A DNA stretch of 64,000 nucleotides from Taibaiella koreensis (GCF_003545715.1 NZ_QVNU01000011.1:1-64000); one strand, 5' to 3'; positions 54,643-63,199 are shown, counted from the first letter of the stretch. Notes: generated by a model not told the origin, from the sequence alone. Numbers and translations are program-made.

Positions 54643-55251
54643 ATGCTGTTACCTTTCTTCCAGGACAATATTGTAGAAGCCGGATGCGACGAGGCCGGGA
54701 GAGGATGCCTGGCCGGTCCTGTAGTGGCTGCCGCAGTCATTCTGCCCAAAGACTTCCACCATCCTTTTCTCAACGACAGCAAACAGCTGTCAGAGGAACA
54801 AAGGGAACTGCTACGCCCTGTGATCGAAGAAAAAGCTTTGTCCTGGGCGGTCGCTTTTGTCGACAACCAGGAGATCGACCGCATCAATATACTGAAGGCA
54901 TCCTTTAAGGCCATGCACCTGGCTATTGAGCAGCTACGCATTATTCCCGAGTTGCTGCTGATCGATGGTAACCGCTTTACACCCTACTTCGGCATCCCTC
55001 ATGAATGCGTGATCAAGGGCGACGGCAAATATGCCAGCATCGCGGCGGCCAGTATTCTTGCAAAGACACACCGGGATGCCTATATGAGCGACCTGCACGA
55101 CGCTTTTGTTCCTTACAACTGGAAAGAGAACAAGGGCTATCCCACTCCCTATCATAAGCAAAAAGTAAGAGAGCTGGGGCATACGCCTTATCATCGCCTT
55201 ACCTTCCAGATAAGGCCGGGCAAAAAGGACTTTGTAACAGAAGAGGGCTAA
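54643..55251 (+). CDS. rnhB: Ribonuclease HII
   Basis: 202 aa from the ATG at 54643, the usual family start ([21 protein letters not shown]). It cuts RNA in RNA-DNA hybrids and at single ribonucleotides. The DEAGRG motif carries the first two acidic ligands (D16, E17); the third is in LLLIDGNRF and the fourth in [10 protein letters not shown]. The TATTTTTG box only 5 bp before the ATG hints at a very short or absent leader. Its stop overlaps the stop of the K+ channel gene on the other strand by four bases. Confidence 0.95.
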   Translation: MLLPFFQDNIVEAGCDEAGRGCLAGPVVAAAVILPKDFHHPFLNDSKQLSEEQRELLRPVIEEKALSWAVAFVDNQEIDRINILKASFKAMHLAIEQLRIIPELLLIDGNRFTPYFGIPHECVIKGDGKYASIAAASILAKTHRDAYMSDLHDAFVPYNWKENKGYPTPYHKQKVRELGHTPYHRLTFQIRPGKKDFVTEEG

Positions 55252-56243
55252 CCGGCTTCGTCCGTCGGCTGCCGGTCGGGCTCCTCCACAAAGGAGTGCC
55301 GCGTAAAACTGCCGATCCTGTCCAGCATAACTTCTGTGTGCCCACCGGATTCGGAGCGCTCATACATGGGCACGAAACGCGCGCCGTATACCAGCTCTTC
55401 ATTGGCATAAGAGGTACGCTGCTGCACTGTATTGGAGAAATGATCATCAAATCCTTTGATGGTTACCAGCAGCTCTATCGAACGTGCCATCATATCTTCC
55501 TCTCTCATTTGCCAGAAGGGACTCTCCTCATTCATATAATGCACACAGGTCCAGCTGATGGCAAGGGAGTTGATGCGGCTGATCTCCAGCTTCAGGGGAT
55601 AGAACCGCGTTATCCGTTTCCCGTTTTCCATATGATGCACTGCTGCTGTCACTTCGGCGCTGACATCGGTAAGGTCATTGTTCTTATAAGTCGCCAGCCG
55701 GAACATAATGGCCCTTCCTTCCTGGTAGGGCGACACGATAAAGTTGTCGCTGAAGCGGATATAGGCCTTGGGACGGGAAAAGCGGGCATAGAACATACCC
55801 GTTACCAGCGCAAAGGTCATGATACCCAGGAAAGATTCAATCGAGGCGATGCAATTGGCCACCACACCTACCGGCGCCACATGACCATAGCCCACGGTAG
55901 TCAGCGTTTGTGAGCTAAAAAAGAACGAGTGAAGGAAGTTGTCAATGAAACGATGATTGTCCGGCCCTCCCGAAAGTTTATCAGTACCGATAAGCATGTA
56001 GATGCCGGCAAAGAAAAGATTGACTGTGGTATAAAAAAGAAAAACCACGATCAGGAATTTCATCCGGCTCATTTTAAGCAAGGTATGGTAGATACTGAAC
56101 CGCTGGTAAAACGGGATACCCGTTTTGCTCAGGTTGGCGCTGCCATCCTTATTCAGCAGCCGCTTTCCTTCGGCGCTGCTGTTGCCGCTGAATCCCGAGT
56201 TGTTCACCTCCTTCGGGCGTTTTACCTGCTTATGGGTATTCAT
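55248..56243 (-). CDS. Inward rectifier K+ channel, KirBac family
   Basis: 331 aa. Two membrane helices (about 61-85 and 128-152) flank the pore with selectivity filter TVGYG at 116-120. The rest is the cytoplasmic Ig-like Kir domain ([48 protein letters not shown]). It should pass K+ and be gated by lipids or pH as in KirBac1.1. The first 45 residues are polar and not conserved. It is the last gene of a minus-strand run with the sirtuin and DUF2007-like genes; the 49-bp gap is compatible with one transcript. Confidence 0.93.
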   Translation of the reverse strand: MNTHKQVKRPKEVNNSGFSGNSSAEGKRLLNKDGSANLSKTGIPFYQRFSIYHTLLKMSRMKFLIVVFLFYTTVNLFFAGIYMLIGTDKLSGGPDNHRFIDNFLHSFFFSSQTLTTVGYGHVAPVGVVANCIASIESFLGIMTFALVTGMFYARFSRPKAYIRFSDNFIVSPYQEGRAIMFRLATYKNNDLTDVSAEVTAAVHHMENGKRITRFYPLKLEISRINSLAISWTCVHYMNEESPFWQMREEDMMARSIELLVTIKGFDDHFSNTVQQRTSYANEELVYGARFVPMYERSESGGHTEVMLDRIGSFTRHSFVEEPDRQPTDEAG

Positions 56244-56292
56244 GGATTATCGTTTAAAAGCTTTTCAAAATAAGCATAACCGATGACTAAAG

Positions 56293-56970
56293 CTACATCA
56301 GTAACTGCAGCAGGTCTGTTATGCCTTCTGTTGCCGGTTTTTCGATCGGAACAATGTTGGGGTGCTGCACATCGGGGATCGCTTTGTCGAGCACATACCT
56401 GGGTGCAGCGGGACTTACAAATTGTAGCAGGCCGGCCGCCGGGTATACGGCCAACGAGGAGCCTACAAGCACAAAGATATCGGCCTTCTGCATCAGCGGG
56501 ATGGCATGATTGATCATAGGCACCTCTTCCTCGAACCATACGATATTGGGCCGCAGCTGCGCGCCATCCGGCGCGAGATCGCCACGTTGTATGTCGGAAC
56601 GTATTTCGTAAATAATGGAAGGGTCTTTCTCGCTGCGCATGGTCAGTATTTCCCCATGCAGGTGCAGTACATTGCTGCTACCTGCCCGCTCGTGCAGATC
56701 GTCGATATTCTGGGTAACGATATGCACTTCGTATTTTGTCTCCAGTGCGGCAAGACCAAGGTGCGCCGCATTGGGTTGGGCAGCCAGTACATCTCTGCGA
56801 CGCTCGTTGTAAAAGCGCAGCACCAGGTCCATATCCTTTTTCCAGGCCCCGGGCGTAGCCACATCCTGCACCCGGTAATTTTCCCATAAGCCATTGCTGT
56901 CTCTGAAGGTCCTCAAACCGCTTTCGGCGCTGATGCCGGCGCCGGTAAGAACTACTATTTTTTGTTTCAT
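56293..56970 (-). CDS. cobB: Class III sirtuin, NAD-dependent deacylase
   Basis: 225 aa. The Rossmann fold and catalytic parts are clear: LTGAGISAESGLRTFRD, TQNIDDLH, catalytic His105 (LHLHGEI) and VGSSLAVYPAAG. Tyr54 and Arg57 (RFYNERRRD) are the pair that favours desuccinylation over deacetylation (class III). There is no Cys in the whole protein, so the usual zinc ribbon of four Cys is absent, replaced by a short polar loop. It should remove acyl groups from lysine using NAD. Its ATG overlaps the stop of the DUF2007-like gene (ATGA). Confidence 0.93.
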   Translation of the reverse strand: MKQKIVVLTGAGISAESGLRTFRDSNGLWENYRVQDVATPGAWKKDMDLVLRFYNERRRDVLAAQPNAAHLGLAALETKYEVHIVTQNIDDLHERAGSSNVLHLHGEILTMRSEKDPSIIYEIRSDIQRGDLAPDGAQLRPNIVWFEEEVPMINHAIPLMQKADIFVLVGSSLAVYPAAGLLQFVSPAAPRYVLDKAIPDVQHPNIVPIEKPATEGITDLLQLLM

Positions 56971-57671
56971 GTTCCGCTATATTGTATCCATAAGATGAGG
57001 TAACGTATGACCGCAAAACCCAATGCGCCCCAGAACAGGATCAATCCATGCAGGCGGGCCGCGGGTTTATAATAATGTACCTGTACGCCATTGGATAGTG
57101 TGCGTTTTGTATAGCTGAGTATCCAGCCTACAAACAGGGCCAGGCCACCTGGCAACAGTGTAAATGCCGGATGCCTGACCAAGGCCAGGGCGGCACCCGA
57201 GAGCAGGGAGCTATAGCCGAGCAACAACAGCGATAAGCCGGATGAGACCGCTTTTTCTTTTTCCCGCAGCTGTTCGGCTTCGGCGATCCCGATCTGAGCT
57301 TCCGGTATCGGTACATTACGGCGTTTCAGCAAGGCTGCCGCCAATTTGTAGTTATAGATACCCCACTCTTCCTTGTTCATCATAACATCGATGAGCTCGT
57401 CGTCGCTGAATGTCAGCAGTTGGTAACCAGGATCGACTTCACCGGGATCAACCACCGTATGATCTTCCAGGATCGTACGCGCCCGGTCAAAATCCTTGCC
57501 CGGCAGGTAAAGCAGGTAAGGGTCGCCGAACTGCTGCCCGAGATAATTGCTGTCAAGCGACCTCATCTCATGCTTTGCTTCAGCTGTGATGCCATTGTTC
57601 CGCAGCAGCATTGCGGCCTGCTCCGCCGCTTCCAGTGTGGGATAGGTGCTGAATACGATCATTTCGTCCAT
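56967..57671 (-). CDS. DUF2007-like protein with C-terminal membrane helices
   Basis: 234 aa. The first ~70 residues follow the DUF2007 pattern (IVFSTYPTLEAAEQAAMLLRN and NNGITAEAKHEMRSLDSNYL), then a helical linker and three or four membrane helices (ALALVRHPAFTLLPGGLALF, LHGLILFWGALGFAVIRYLI). It should therefore sit in the membrane with its sensor-like domain in the cytoplasm. Its stop overlaps the sirtuin ATG, and it follows the ketosynthase gene by 12 bp. This is a second DUF2007 protein in the window, without a zinc ribbon. Function unknown. Confidence 0.82.
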   Translation of the reverse strand: MDEMIVFSTYPTLEAAEQAAMLLRNNGITAEAKHEMRSLDSNYLGQQFGDPYLLYLPGKDFDRARTILEDHTVVDPGEVDPGYQLLTFSDDELIDVMMNKEEWGIYNYKLAAALLKRRNVPIPEAQIGIAEAEQLREKEKAVSSGLSLLLLGYSSLLSGAALALVRHPAFTLLPGGLALFVGWILSYTKRTLSNGVQVHYYKPAARLHGLILFWGALGFAVIRYLILWIQYSGT

Positions 57672-57683
57672 AGATCAGGTATT

Positions 57684-58835
57684 TCAGGTGGTCAGGTATT
57701 TTTCCCATATCAGCGCTGCATTGCAGCCTCCGAATCCGGAAGCGGTCTTCAATACGTAGTCGTATCGTCCGGCGACCGTATCCGCCTGCACGTTTACCGG
57801 TGACGATACCCCCGAAGCCGCGTAGTTTAGCGACGCAGGCAATATATCCTGCTGCATGGCCATACAGGCCACTACCGATTCCAGGATGCCCGCTGCGCCC
57901 AGGGTATGGCCGGTATAGCTTTTAAAGCTGTGCAGCGGCGCATGCGCCACGCCTGCCTGTGTAAGGGCTTTGGCCTCCATCTCGTCGTTAAATGCAGTTG
58001 CAGTGCCATGTGCCGAAATTGCACCGATCTGCGCCGGTACTAAAGCGGCCTGCTGCATCGCCTGTGTGATCGCCATGGCCAGCTCAGCTCCCGTGCGGCT
58101 GGGCCCCGACAGGTGGTTGGCATCATTGCTCACGCCGCCGCCCATAAGCCTTGCCAGGGGCGCTTCTACGCCGGCGGTCTCATCGACCGAGAGCACCATG
58201 CAGGCCGCAGCCTCGCCCAGGTTGATACCCTTTCGGTCGCGGTCAAAGGGCCGGCACAGGCCTTCGGCCAGCGCATGGAACGATTGGAACCCGCTGTAGA
58301 TAAAGCTGCTGAACCTGTCGCAGCCCACCACGATCGCATGCCGGTAATGCCCCCCTTCCAGCAGCCGCATGCCGGTAATCAGCGCCAGGGCGCCCGAAAT
58401 GCAGGCATTAGAAACAATCATTGGCCGGTGAGCCAGCCCCAGCTGCTCCGCTATCAGCGCAGCGGAGCGGTGCAGGCTGATCCTGTCGTCGGGTTGGCGG
58501 TTCAGCCATTCGATATTACCCTTGGTGGTCGACAGGATAAGGATACAATCTTCGCTGCGGATGTCTACTGCGGTTTGGGCCATTGCTGTTTCGACAGCAT
58601 AGAGGCACATCTGTTCAAAAGGGCTAAGGGCCAGTCCGTGGCCCGGATAGCGTGCGGCTATCATCTGAAGCTGGTCGGGCCGCAACCGTGAAGCCCAAAA
58701 AGGTCCCGGCGCAATGGCGGCGTCTTCAAAAACCCTGATGGCCGGCTGCTGCTCTCGCAGCGCAGTCATATGCTGCTCCGGTGTATGCCCGACCGGACTG
58801 AGCAAGGCGGAACTGATAGCGAATATACGGGACAC
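57684..58835 (-). CDS. Beta-ketoacyl synthase (FabF/KAS II-like)
   Basis: 383 aa from GTG at 58835. The Cys-His-His site is intact: Cys145 (VSNACISGAL), His276 (AHGTATAFNDEME) and His310 (KSYTGHTLGAAG). It condenses malonyl-ACP with an acyl chain. Sequence and company (ACP, hotdog dehydratase, LpxL-like acyltransferase) suggest a specialised aryl-polyene/flexirubin or unusual-lipid route rather than housekeeping fatty acid synthesis. A terminator separates it from the next upstream gene of the group, so expression may be partly independent. It runs into the DUF2007-like gene 12 bp later. Confidence 0.9.
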   Translation of the reverse strand: MSRIFAISSALLSPVGHTPEQHMTALREQQPAIRVFEDAAIAPGPFWASRLRPDQLQMIAARYPGHGLALSPFEQMCLYAVETAMAQTAVDIRSEDCILILSTTKGNIEWLNRQPDDRISLHRSAALIAEQLGLAHRPMIVSNACISGALALITGMRLLEGGHYRHAIVVGCDRFSSFIYSGFQSFHALAEGLCRPFDRDRKGINLGEAAACMVLSVDETAGVEAPLARLMGGGVSNDANHLSGPSRTGAELAMAITQAMQQAALVPAQIGAISAHGTATAFNDEMEAKALTQAGVAHAPLHSFKSYTGHTLGAAGILESVVACMAMQQDILPASLNYAASGVSSPVNVQADTVAGRYDYVLKTASGFGGCNAALIWEKYLTT

Positions 58836-58875
58836 GATAACTGATTTCTATGCAGGAAAGCATTCCTGTGCTTTT

Positions 58876-58912
58876 ACAATAAAACCCCGTAGCGGAAGGG
58901 CTACGAGGTTTC
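58876..58912 (-). terminator. Terminator between the unknown secreted gene and the ketosynthase gene
   Basis: Minus strand stem AACCTCGTAGC / GCTACGGGGTT (one G-T pair) with loop CCTTCC, followed by TTATTG. It lies about 30 bp after the 58942 stop and 48 bp before the ketosynthase start. Confidence 0.8.
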
Positions 58913-58941
58913 AAATTTAGGGAGTTTTCCGCTGTGCGCTC

Positions 58942-59556
58942 TTAGTTTCCCTTTTTCCATTTTTTCATTTCGCCGGGCATCGCCTTCAGCACCTTATTGA
59001 TGGCCCCGGCCCAATAATTACGGAAACCGAAGCCGCCGCTCTCGCCAATGATGGCCTTGCTCAACAGCACTTCTTTCGTGCCCATATTGATGAAGGTTAC
59101 CCACATGGATGCTTCCTTCCGATTCTTGTCCATGGCTTCTACAACCAGTACCAGGCCGATGCCCGATTTGCCTTTAAGGTTGTATTTTTTCACCATCTGC
59201 TGGATCTGGGCCTTGTTCAGGTGCTCAAAGGCAGCTTTGTCGGTAGTGATGAAATCGCCCTTGGCGCTTTTATTGGCGTCTGTCACAGCGCTGAGATCAT
59301 TGTCCACAGAAGCCCGGTCTACCGCCTTGGCAATATCGAATTTCTTAGGTTCATTCATCACCAGGTCGTTCCAGCCCGGGAAATACTTGTTCTGTAGCTC
59401 ATCGTTGGTGACCATCTCGTCTGATTTGACCAGCTTCAGTGCCGAAAAATCAAGACCCAGCCAGGTTACCTGTTGTTTGGTATCAAATACGTCCTGTGCC
59501 CGCACTAGGGTTATTGTGCCCAGGAAAAAGAGAAAAAGAAAAGCGATCCGTTTCAT
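58942..59556 (-). CDS. Unknown secreted protein in the acyl-chain cluster
   Basis: 204 aa with a signal peptide (MKRIAFLFLFFLGTITLVRA). The mature part is mixed and Lys-rich, with WLGLDFSALKLVKSDEMVT, GKSGIGLVLVVEAMDKNRKE and a C-terminal GGFGFRNYWAGAINKVLKAM. No family is recognised. A periplasmic lipid or substrate carrier would suit its place between the hotdog dehydratase and ketosynthase genes, but there is no motif to support this. Confidence 0.8.
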   Translation of the reverse strand: MKRIAFLFLFFLGTITLVRAQDVFDTKQQVTWLGLDFSALKLVKSDEMVTNDELQNKYFPGWNDLVMNEPKKFDIAKAVDRASVDNDLSAVTDANKSAKGDFITTDKAAFEHLNKAQIQQMVKKYNLKGKSGIGLVLVVEAMDKNRKEASMWVTFINMGTKEVLLSKAIIGESGGFGFRNYWAGAINKVLKAMPGEMKKWKKGN

Positions 59557-59607
59557 AAATCGGCATTTTAAGGGTTATGGATGTTATAAAAAAGACAAAG
59601 CAGGTCC

Positions 59608-60000
59608 TTATTGCAGGAAAATCTTGAACTCAGCTTCTGCGATCAGTTCATCATTAAGCATCACCCGTCCCTGCACCACATGTGCATTCATTACCTGGTG
59701 CAGCATAGTCACCGTAGACACGATCGTATCGCCGACCGCCGGCAGCAGGGTCACCTCAAAATTCTTTACTGCGCCGATAAAGCCTACCGGGGCCGGTTGC
59801 TGCTGTTGCGCCGCCTTCCAGCCCGTACCTGCGGCAGCGGTTTGCGCCATATTCTCGATCAGCCCGGGCTCTGTAAATACCCCATCATCGACAAACAGGT
59901 GCCCTTCCCGGATCGTGAAGCGGGTGCAGGTCTCCGTTTCGGTAACCTGCTCTACTGCATCGATCATCTCGAAGGGGGCCGCCTGGGGAATGTATTGCAT
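59608..60000 (-). CDS. 3-hydroxyacyl-ACP dehydratase-like hotdog protein
   Basis: 130 aa, one hotdog domain. It shows the FabZ/FabA-like layout: QAAPFEMIDAVEQ at the start, DGVFTEPGLIENMAQTAAAG as the central helix and VGFIGAVKNFEVTLLPAVGD after it. In FabZ the catalytic His sits in an FPGHP loop and a Glu on the central helix. Here the loop reads FVDDGVFTEPG, without that His, while the Glu (IENMAQ) is kept. So it may be a divergent dehydratase or a thioesterase-like hotdog. It lies upstream of the unknown secreted gene. Confidence 0.82.
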   Translation of the reverse strand: MQYIPQAAPFEMIDAVEQVTETETCTRFTIREGHLFVDDGVFTEPGLIENMAQTAAAGTGWKAAQQQQPAPVGFIGAVKNFEVTLLPAVGDTIVSTVTMLHQVMNAHVVQGRVMLNDELIAEAEFKIFLQ

Positions 60001-60116
60001 GGTTAAAATCTGATTGGTGCGGCGAAATTAAACATTAACCGGTAGCTCTGCAATACCGGGAAAGGCGGATTTTTCAGGCGATGACTGCCATAGCTGAGAA
60101 CAACTGATCCAGAGGG

Positions 60117-60163
60117 AAAGCATCCTTGTAGGCCCATAGCACGACACTTACAAGGATGCTTTT
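60117..60163 (-). terminator. 14-bp perfect hairpin at the end of the acyltransferase gene
   Basis: AAAGCATCCTTGTA and TACAAGGATGCTTT pair perfectly across an 18-nt loop. The stem covers the first base of the acyltransferase stop codon region (60162-60164). The T tract is short, so it may be a terminator, an attenuator or a mRNA-stabilising end between acyltransferase and dehydratase genes. Confidence 0.65.
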
Positions 60164-61061
60164 AAGATACAGCAGGCGCTTCCGGAACAGCCCAGAAATC
60201 AAAATAATTGAACCATTGTTCCGGGTATTGCTTCACTTTTTCTTCCAAAAGGCCTACATAATCGGCGAGCATCGCTTCGGCGCCGGTGGTACCCCGCCCT
60301 TCGTAGACTTTGGGAGGATTACCGTAGAAATGATACCCGTATTTGGACTCCTTGAGTGCAAATACGAAGCAGACCGGTGCTTTCAGCTTGCTGGCCAAAA
60401 CAAAAGGACCAAGAGGGAAATGCGCTTCTGCCCCGAGAAAAGAATGAGCAATGGTGCGGTTGCCGGGCACATAACGGTCGGCATGGATACAGATCAGCTC
60501 GTTGCGGCGTAAAGCGGCCGACATCTCATAAATATGAGACATATCTTCCTTAATAAAAATGATGTTGAATGTTTTGGGCCCGGTCACCTTGTCCAGGTAT
60601 TGCTTGATCTGCTGTGCCTCGCCATCGTACATAACGATGTTGATGACGGAATTGAGCCGTTGCAGCAAGTGGCCGGCCATTTCATAGTTACCCAGGTGCG
60701 CGCTGACGATGATGCCGCCCTGGCCGCCGTCTGCCAACTGGTTTAGGTATTGCCCTCCCGTGCGCTCTACGGTAAAGCGGTGCTTTTGCCCGCTCATCAC
60801 TACGATACGATCGATGATGGTTTGCCCAAAGGTGAGGATATTGCTACGGATCAGGCGGCGGGTATGTGCCGGGCCCAGCTGTAAGCGGTCGCGGTACAGG
60901 TCGCGTAGCGGCCGTGTGGCCCTGGGTACAAACCACAGGTAGTACAGCACTACAAACCGTAGTAGCCAGTAAGCGGGCGTAATGCCTCCCCAACGCAACA
61001 GTAAAATAAAAATCGAATAACCGAGACGGTTACCTTTCGATTGTCCATCCCAGGTGGACAT
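60162..61061 (-). CDS. LpxL/HtrB-like lysophospholipid acyltransferase
   Basis: 299 aa. An N-terminal hydrophobic segment anchors it to the inner membrane. The HxxxD/E-type active site is in SAHLGNYEMAGHLL (His and Glu), with the substrate segment ALRRNELICIHADRYVPGNR and FLGAEAHFPLGPFVLASKL, as in lipid A late acyltransferases. It moves an acyl chain from ACP to a lipid or, in aryl-polyene and flexirubin clusters, attaches the polyene chain. It starts 4 bp after the ACP stop, so the two are cotranslated and probably partners. Confidence 0.9.
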   Translation of the reverse strand: MSTWDGQSKGNRLGYSIFILLLRWGGITPAYWLLRFVVLYYLWFVPRATRPLRDLYRDRLQLGPAHTRRLIRSNILTFGQTIIDRIVVMSGQKHRFTVERTGGQYLNQLADGGQGGIIVSAHLGNYEMAGHLLQRLNSVINIVMYDGEAQQIKQYLDKVTGPKTFNIIFIKEDMSHIYEMSAALRRNELICIHADRYVPGNRTIAHSFLGAEAHFPLGPFVLASKLKAPVCFVFALKESKYGYHFYGNPPKVYEGRGTTGAEAMLADYVGLLEEKVKQYPEQWFNYFDFWAVPEAPAVS

Positions 61062-61065
61062 TTCC

Positions 61066-61323
61066 TCAGGCAGTTATATTGGTTTCGAGCCGGTTGGCTA
61101 CATAATCGTAGAAATCCTTGATGGTGATCATGGTCTGGAAATCTTCGGGCCTTACTTTAAAGCCGAAATTACTCTCAATAGCCACAATAAGATCAATGTA
61201 ATCAAGGCTATCCAGATCAAGGGTCTCTTTAAGGGTAGCTTCGGGGGTAATAGCAGACGGTTCTACCTCAAAGTCTTCTGCCAAAAAATCGTTTATACGA
61301 CTTACTATTTCCTGATAATTCAT
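61066..61323 (-). CDS. Acyl carrier protein
   Basis: 85 aa four-helix carrier. Ser39 in LDLDSLDYIDL is the phosphopantetheine site. The ending (YVANRLETNITA) fits. Its placement beside the LpxL-like acyltransferase, hotdog and ketosynthase genes marks it as the dedicated carrier of the cluster, not the housekeeping AcpP, which usually sits next to fabF. It is the first gene of the run and has a -7 box 82 bp upstream. Confidence 0.93.
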   Translation of the reverse strand: MNYQEIVSRINDFLAEDFEVEPSAITPEATLKETLDLDSLDYIDLIVAIESNFGFKVRPEDFQTMITIKDFYDYVANRLETNITA

Positions 61324-61345
61324 GTCAATACTGCTTCGATGATCT

Positions 61346-61367
61346 TTGTTATAGGGTTGTTATAGGG
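61346..61367 (-). repeat. Two 11-bp direct repeats in the ACP leader
   Basis: TTGTTATAGGG occurs twice head to tail (61346-61356 and 61357-61367), between the -7 box and the ACP start. On the minus strand the unit is CCCTATAACAA. It might be bound by a regulator, or be chance duplication. Confidence 0.7.
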
Positions 61368-61404
61368 TTCTCGGAAATACACACAGGGCTTTCCATAAAA
61401 CATG

Positions 61405-61412
61405 CAAAGGTA
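61405..61412 (-). promoter_or_regulatory. -7 promoter element for the ACP cluster
   Basis: TACCTTTG on the minus strand matches TAnnTTTG exactly. It lies 81 bp before the ACP ATG. No clean TTTG is seen 18-24 bp further upstream. Confidence 0.6.
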
Positions 61413-61602
61413 AATATATTTTTGAATAAGAGAAGAGACCCGGTTAAGAATTACGCCTTTTTACCGGGTGATCGCATGCAAACCGCTGATCCTGAAAAGC
61501 GGCAAAAACAGGCAGGCAAAAACCTGTTGTTTTCATCCGGCTCTTCCCCCTGTTTTCCGGGAGAAAACAGCATAAAAAAATTCTTCATTTTGATGTAGAA
61601 GC

Positions 61603-61632
61603 TTTGTTTTCTAATTAAAACGCTTACCTTTG
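61603..61632 (+). promoter_or_regulatory. Promoter of the ATP synthase operon
   Basis: TTTG at 61603-61606 and TACCTTTG at 61625-61632 are 18 bp apart, a full match to the Bacteroidota promoter. The GTG start of atpB follows 17 bp after the -7 box. An 8-bp hairpin (CTGTTTTC / GAAAACAG, 61550-61570) followed by CATAAAAAAA lies just upstream. Confidence 0.8.
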
Positions 61633-61649
61633 CGCAAAATTTCAGTGCT

Positions 61650-62774
61650 GTGTTAACTATTTGTAAACGGTTATTTGCTGTCTTATTCTTTATCGTAGCG
61701 GGTTTCAGCGCTTTTGCCTCTGAAGAGCATGCTGGAGCGTCCCATGGCGAAAAGAAAGAATTTGACGCTTCGGAAGTAATATTTGGCCACATCGGCGACA
61801 ACCACGACTGGCATTTTTTTGACTGGAACGGCCACCCCTTTTCAGTACCGCTTCCGGTAATCGTTTACCACCCGCAAAAAGGGCTCTCCGTTTTCTCCTC
61901 TGCACGTTTTCATCATGGTCATGAATCTTACGAAGGCTATGCCCTTGATGAAAAAAACAAGATCGTTTCCGAAGACGGCGTAGCGATCAAAGATTTTTCC
62001 ATTACCAAGAATGTAGCCTCCATGCTGATCTCTGTGATCCTGCTCCTGCTGATCATGACCAGCGTGGCGAAAAAATACAAAAAGAACGGCGCGATGAAAG
62101 CACCCTCCGGTTTCCAGAATGCGCTGGAGCCTGTGATCGTGTTTGTACGCGACGAGGTAGCCAAGCCCAACCTGGGTCATAAGTATATGCGCTATATGCC
62201 TTTGCTGCTTACCGTATTCTTCTTTATCTGGATCAACAACCTGCTAGGCCTGCTGCCCGGTGGCGCCAACTTTACCGGCAATATCGCCGTTACCGCCGCC
62301 CTGTCGCTGATCTCGTTCATCGTGATCATTTTCAGCGGCAACAAGCACTTCTGGGGGCACCTGTTCAACCCTCCCGGCGTGCCTTTCGGCATCAAGCTGT
62401 TGCTGGTCCCTATCGAGATCATTTCCCTGTTCATTAAGCCCGTTGCCCTCATGATCCGTCTTTTCGCCAATATGCTGGCGGGACACATCATTATCCTGAG
62501 CGTAATTTCCATGATCTTTATTTTCGGCGCCATCAGCAGCTATGCAGGCTGGGGCTTCGTACCGGTATCACTGGCTTTCGCTATATTCATGTTCTTCCTG
62601 GAGCTGCTGGTAGCTGCCATCCAGGCCTTCATCTTTACCAACCTGACCGCAGTATTCATCGGCCAGGCGATCGAAGAAGCGCATCATCACGATCATGAGC
62701 ACGAAGAATACCATGCCAAGCATCCGGTAACCGGACAGGGCTATAATGTATCGGAGCAGGAGATCATCGCCTGA
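61650..62774 (+). CDS. atpB: ATP synthase F0 subunit a
   Basis: 374 aa from GTG at 61650; the first ATG is far inside. An N-terminal signal-like helix and a ~100-residue extracytoplasmic extension (HDWHFFDWNGHPFSVPLP), typical of Bacteroidota, come before the membrane core. The essential Arg is in KPVALMIRLFANMLAGH, and FTNLTAVFIGQA marks the last helix. The protein forms the proton half-channels against the c ring. The C-terminus is unusually His-rich (EEAHHHDHEHEEYHAKH). It opens the operon atpB-atpE-atpF-atpH behind a strong promoter. Confidence 0.96.
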   Translation: MLTICKRLFAVLFFIVAGFSAFASEEHAGASHGEKKEFDASEVIFGHIGDNHDWHFFDWNGHPFSVPLPVIVYHPQKGLSVFSSARFHHGHESYEGYALDEKNKIVSEDGVAIKDFSITKNVASMLISVILLLLIMTSVAKKYKKNGAMKAPSGFQNALEPVIVFVRDEVAKPNLGHKYMRYMPLLLTVFFFIWINNLLGLLPGGANFTGNIAVTAALSLISFIVIIFSGNKHFWGHLFNPPGVPFGIKLLLVPIEIISLFIKPVALMIRLFANMLAGHIIILSVISMIFIFGAISSYAGWGFVPVSLAFAIFMFFLELLVAAIQAFIFTNLTAVFIGQAIEEAHHHDHEHEEYHAKHPVTGQGYNVSEQEIIA

Positions 62775-62818
62775 AGAGAAGCTTAAGCTATTTGACAAAC
62801 ACGTTTTTTCATTTTTAA

Positions 62819-63079
<261 letters not shown>

Positions 63080-63098
63080 TTTCGGTACGGTCATTTAC

Positions 63099-63139
63099 AA
63101 CAGCTGCGCCCGACGCAAAGGGCCGAGGACGCAGCTGTT
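63099..63139 (+). other. Hairpin between atpE and atpF
   Basis: Perfect 10-bp stem AACAGCTGCG / CGCAGCTGTT with a 21-nt loop, 20 bp after the atpE stop. CTTTACG follows, too poor in T for a strong terminator. It may partly end transcription or shield the atpE end of the mRNA. Confidence 0.7.
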
Positions 63140-63199
63140 CTTTACGAAAATAGAAAGTAAAAGCGCTATAATTTAATTCACAATTCAAATTTTACAGCA

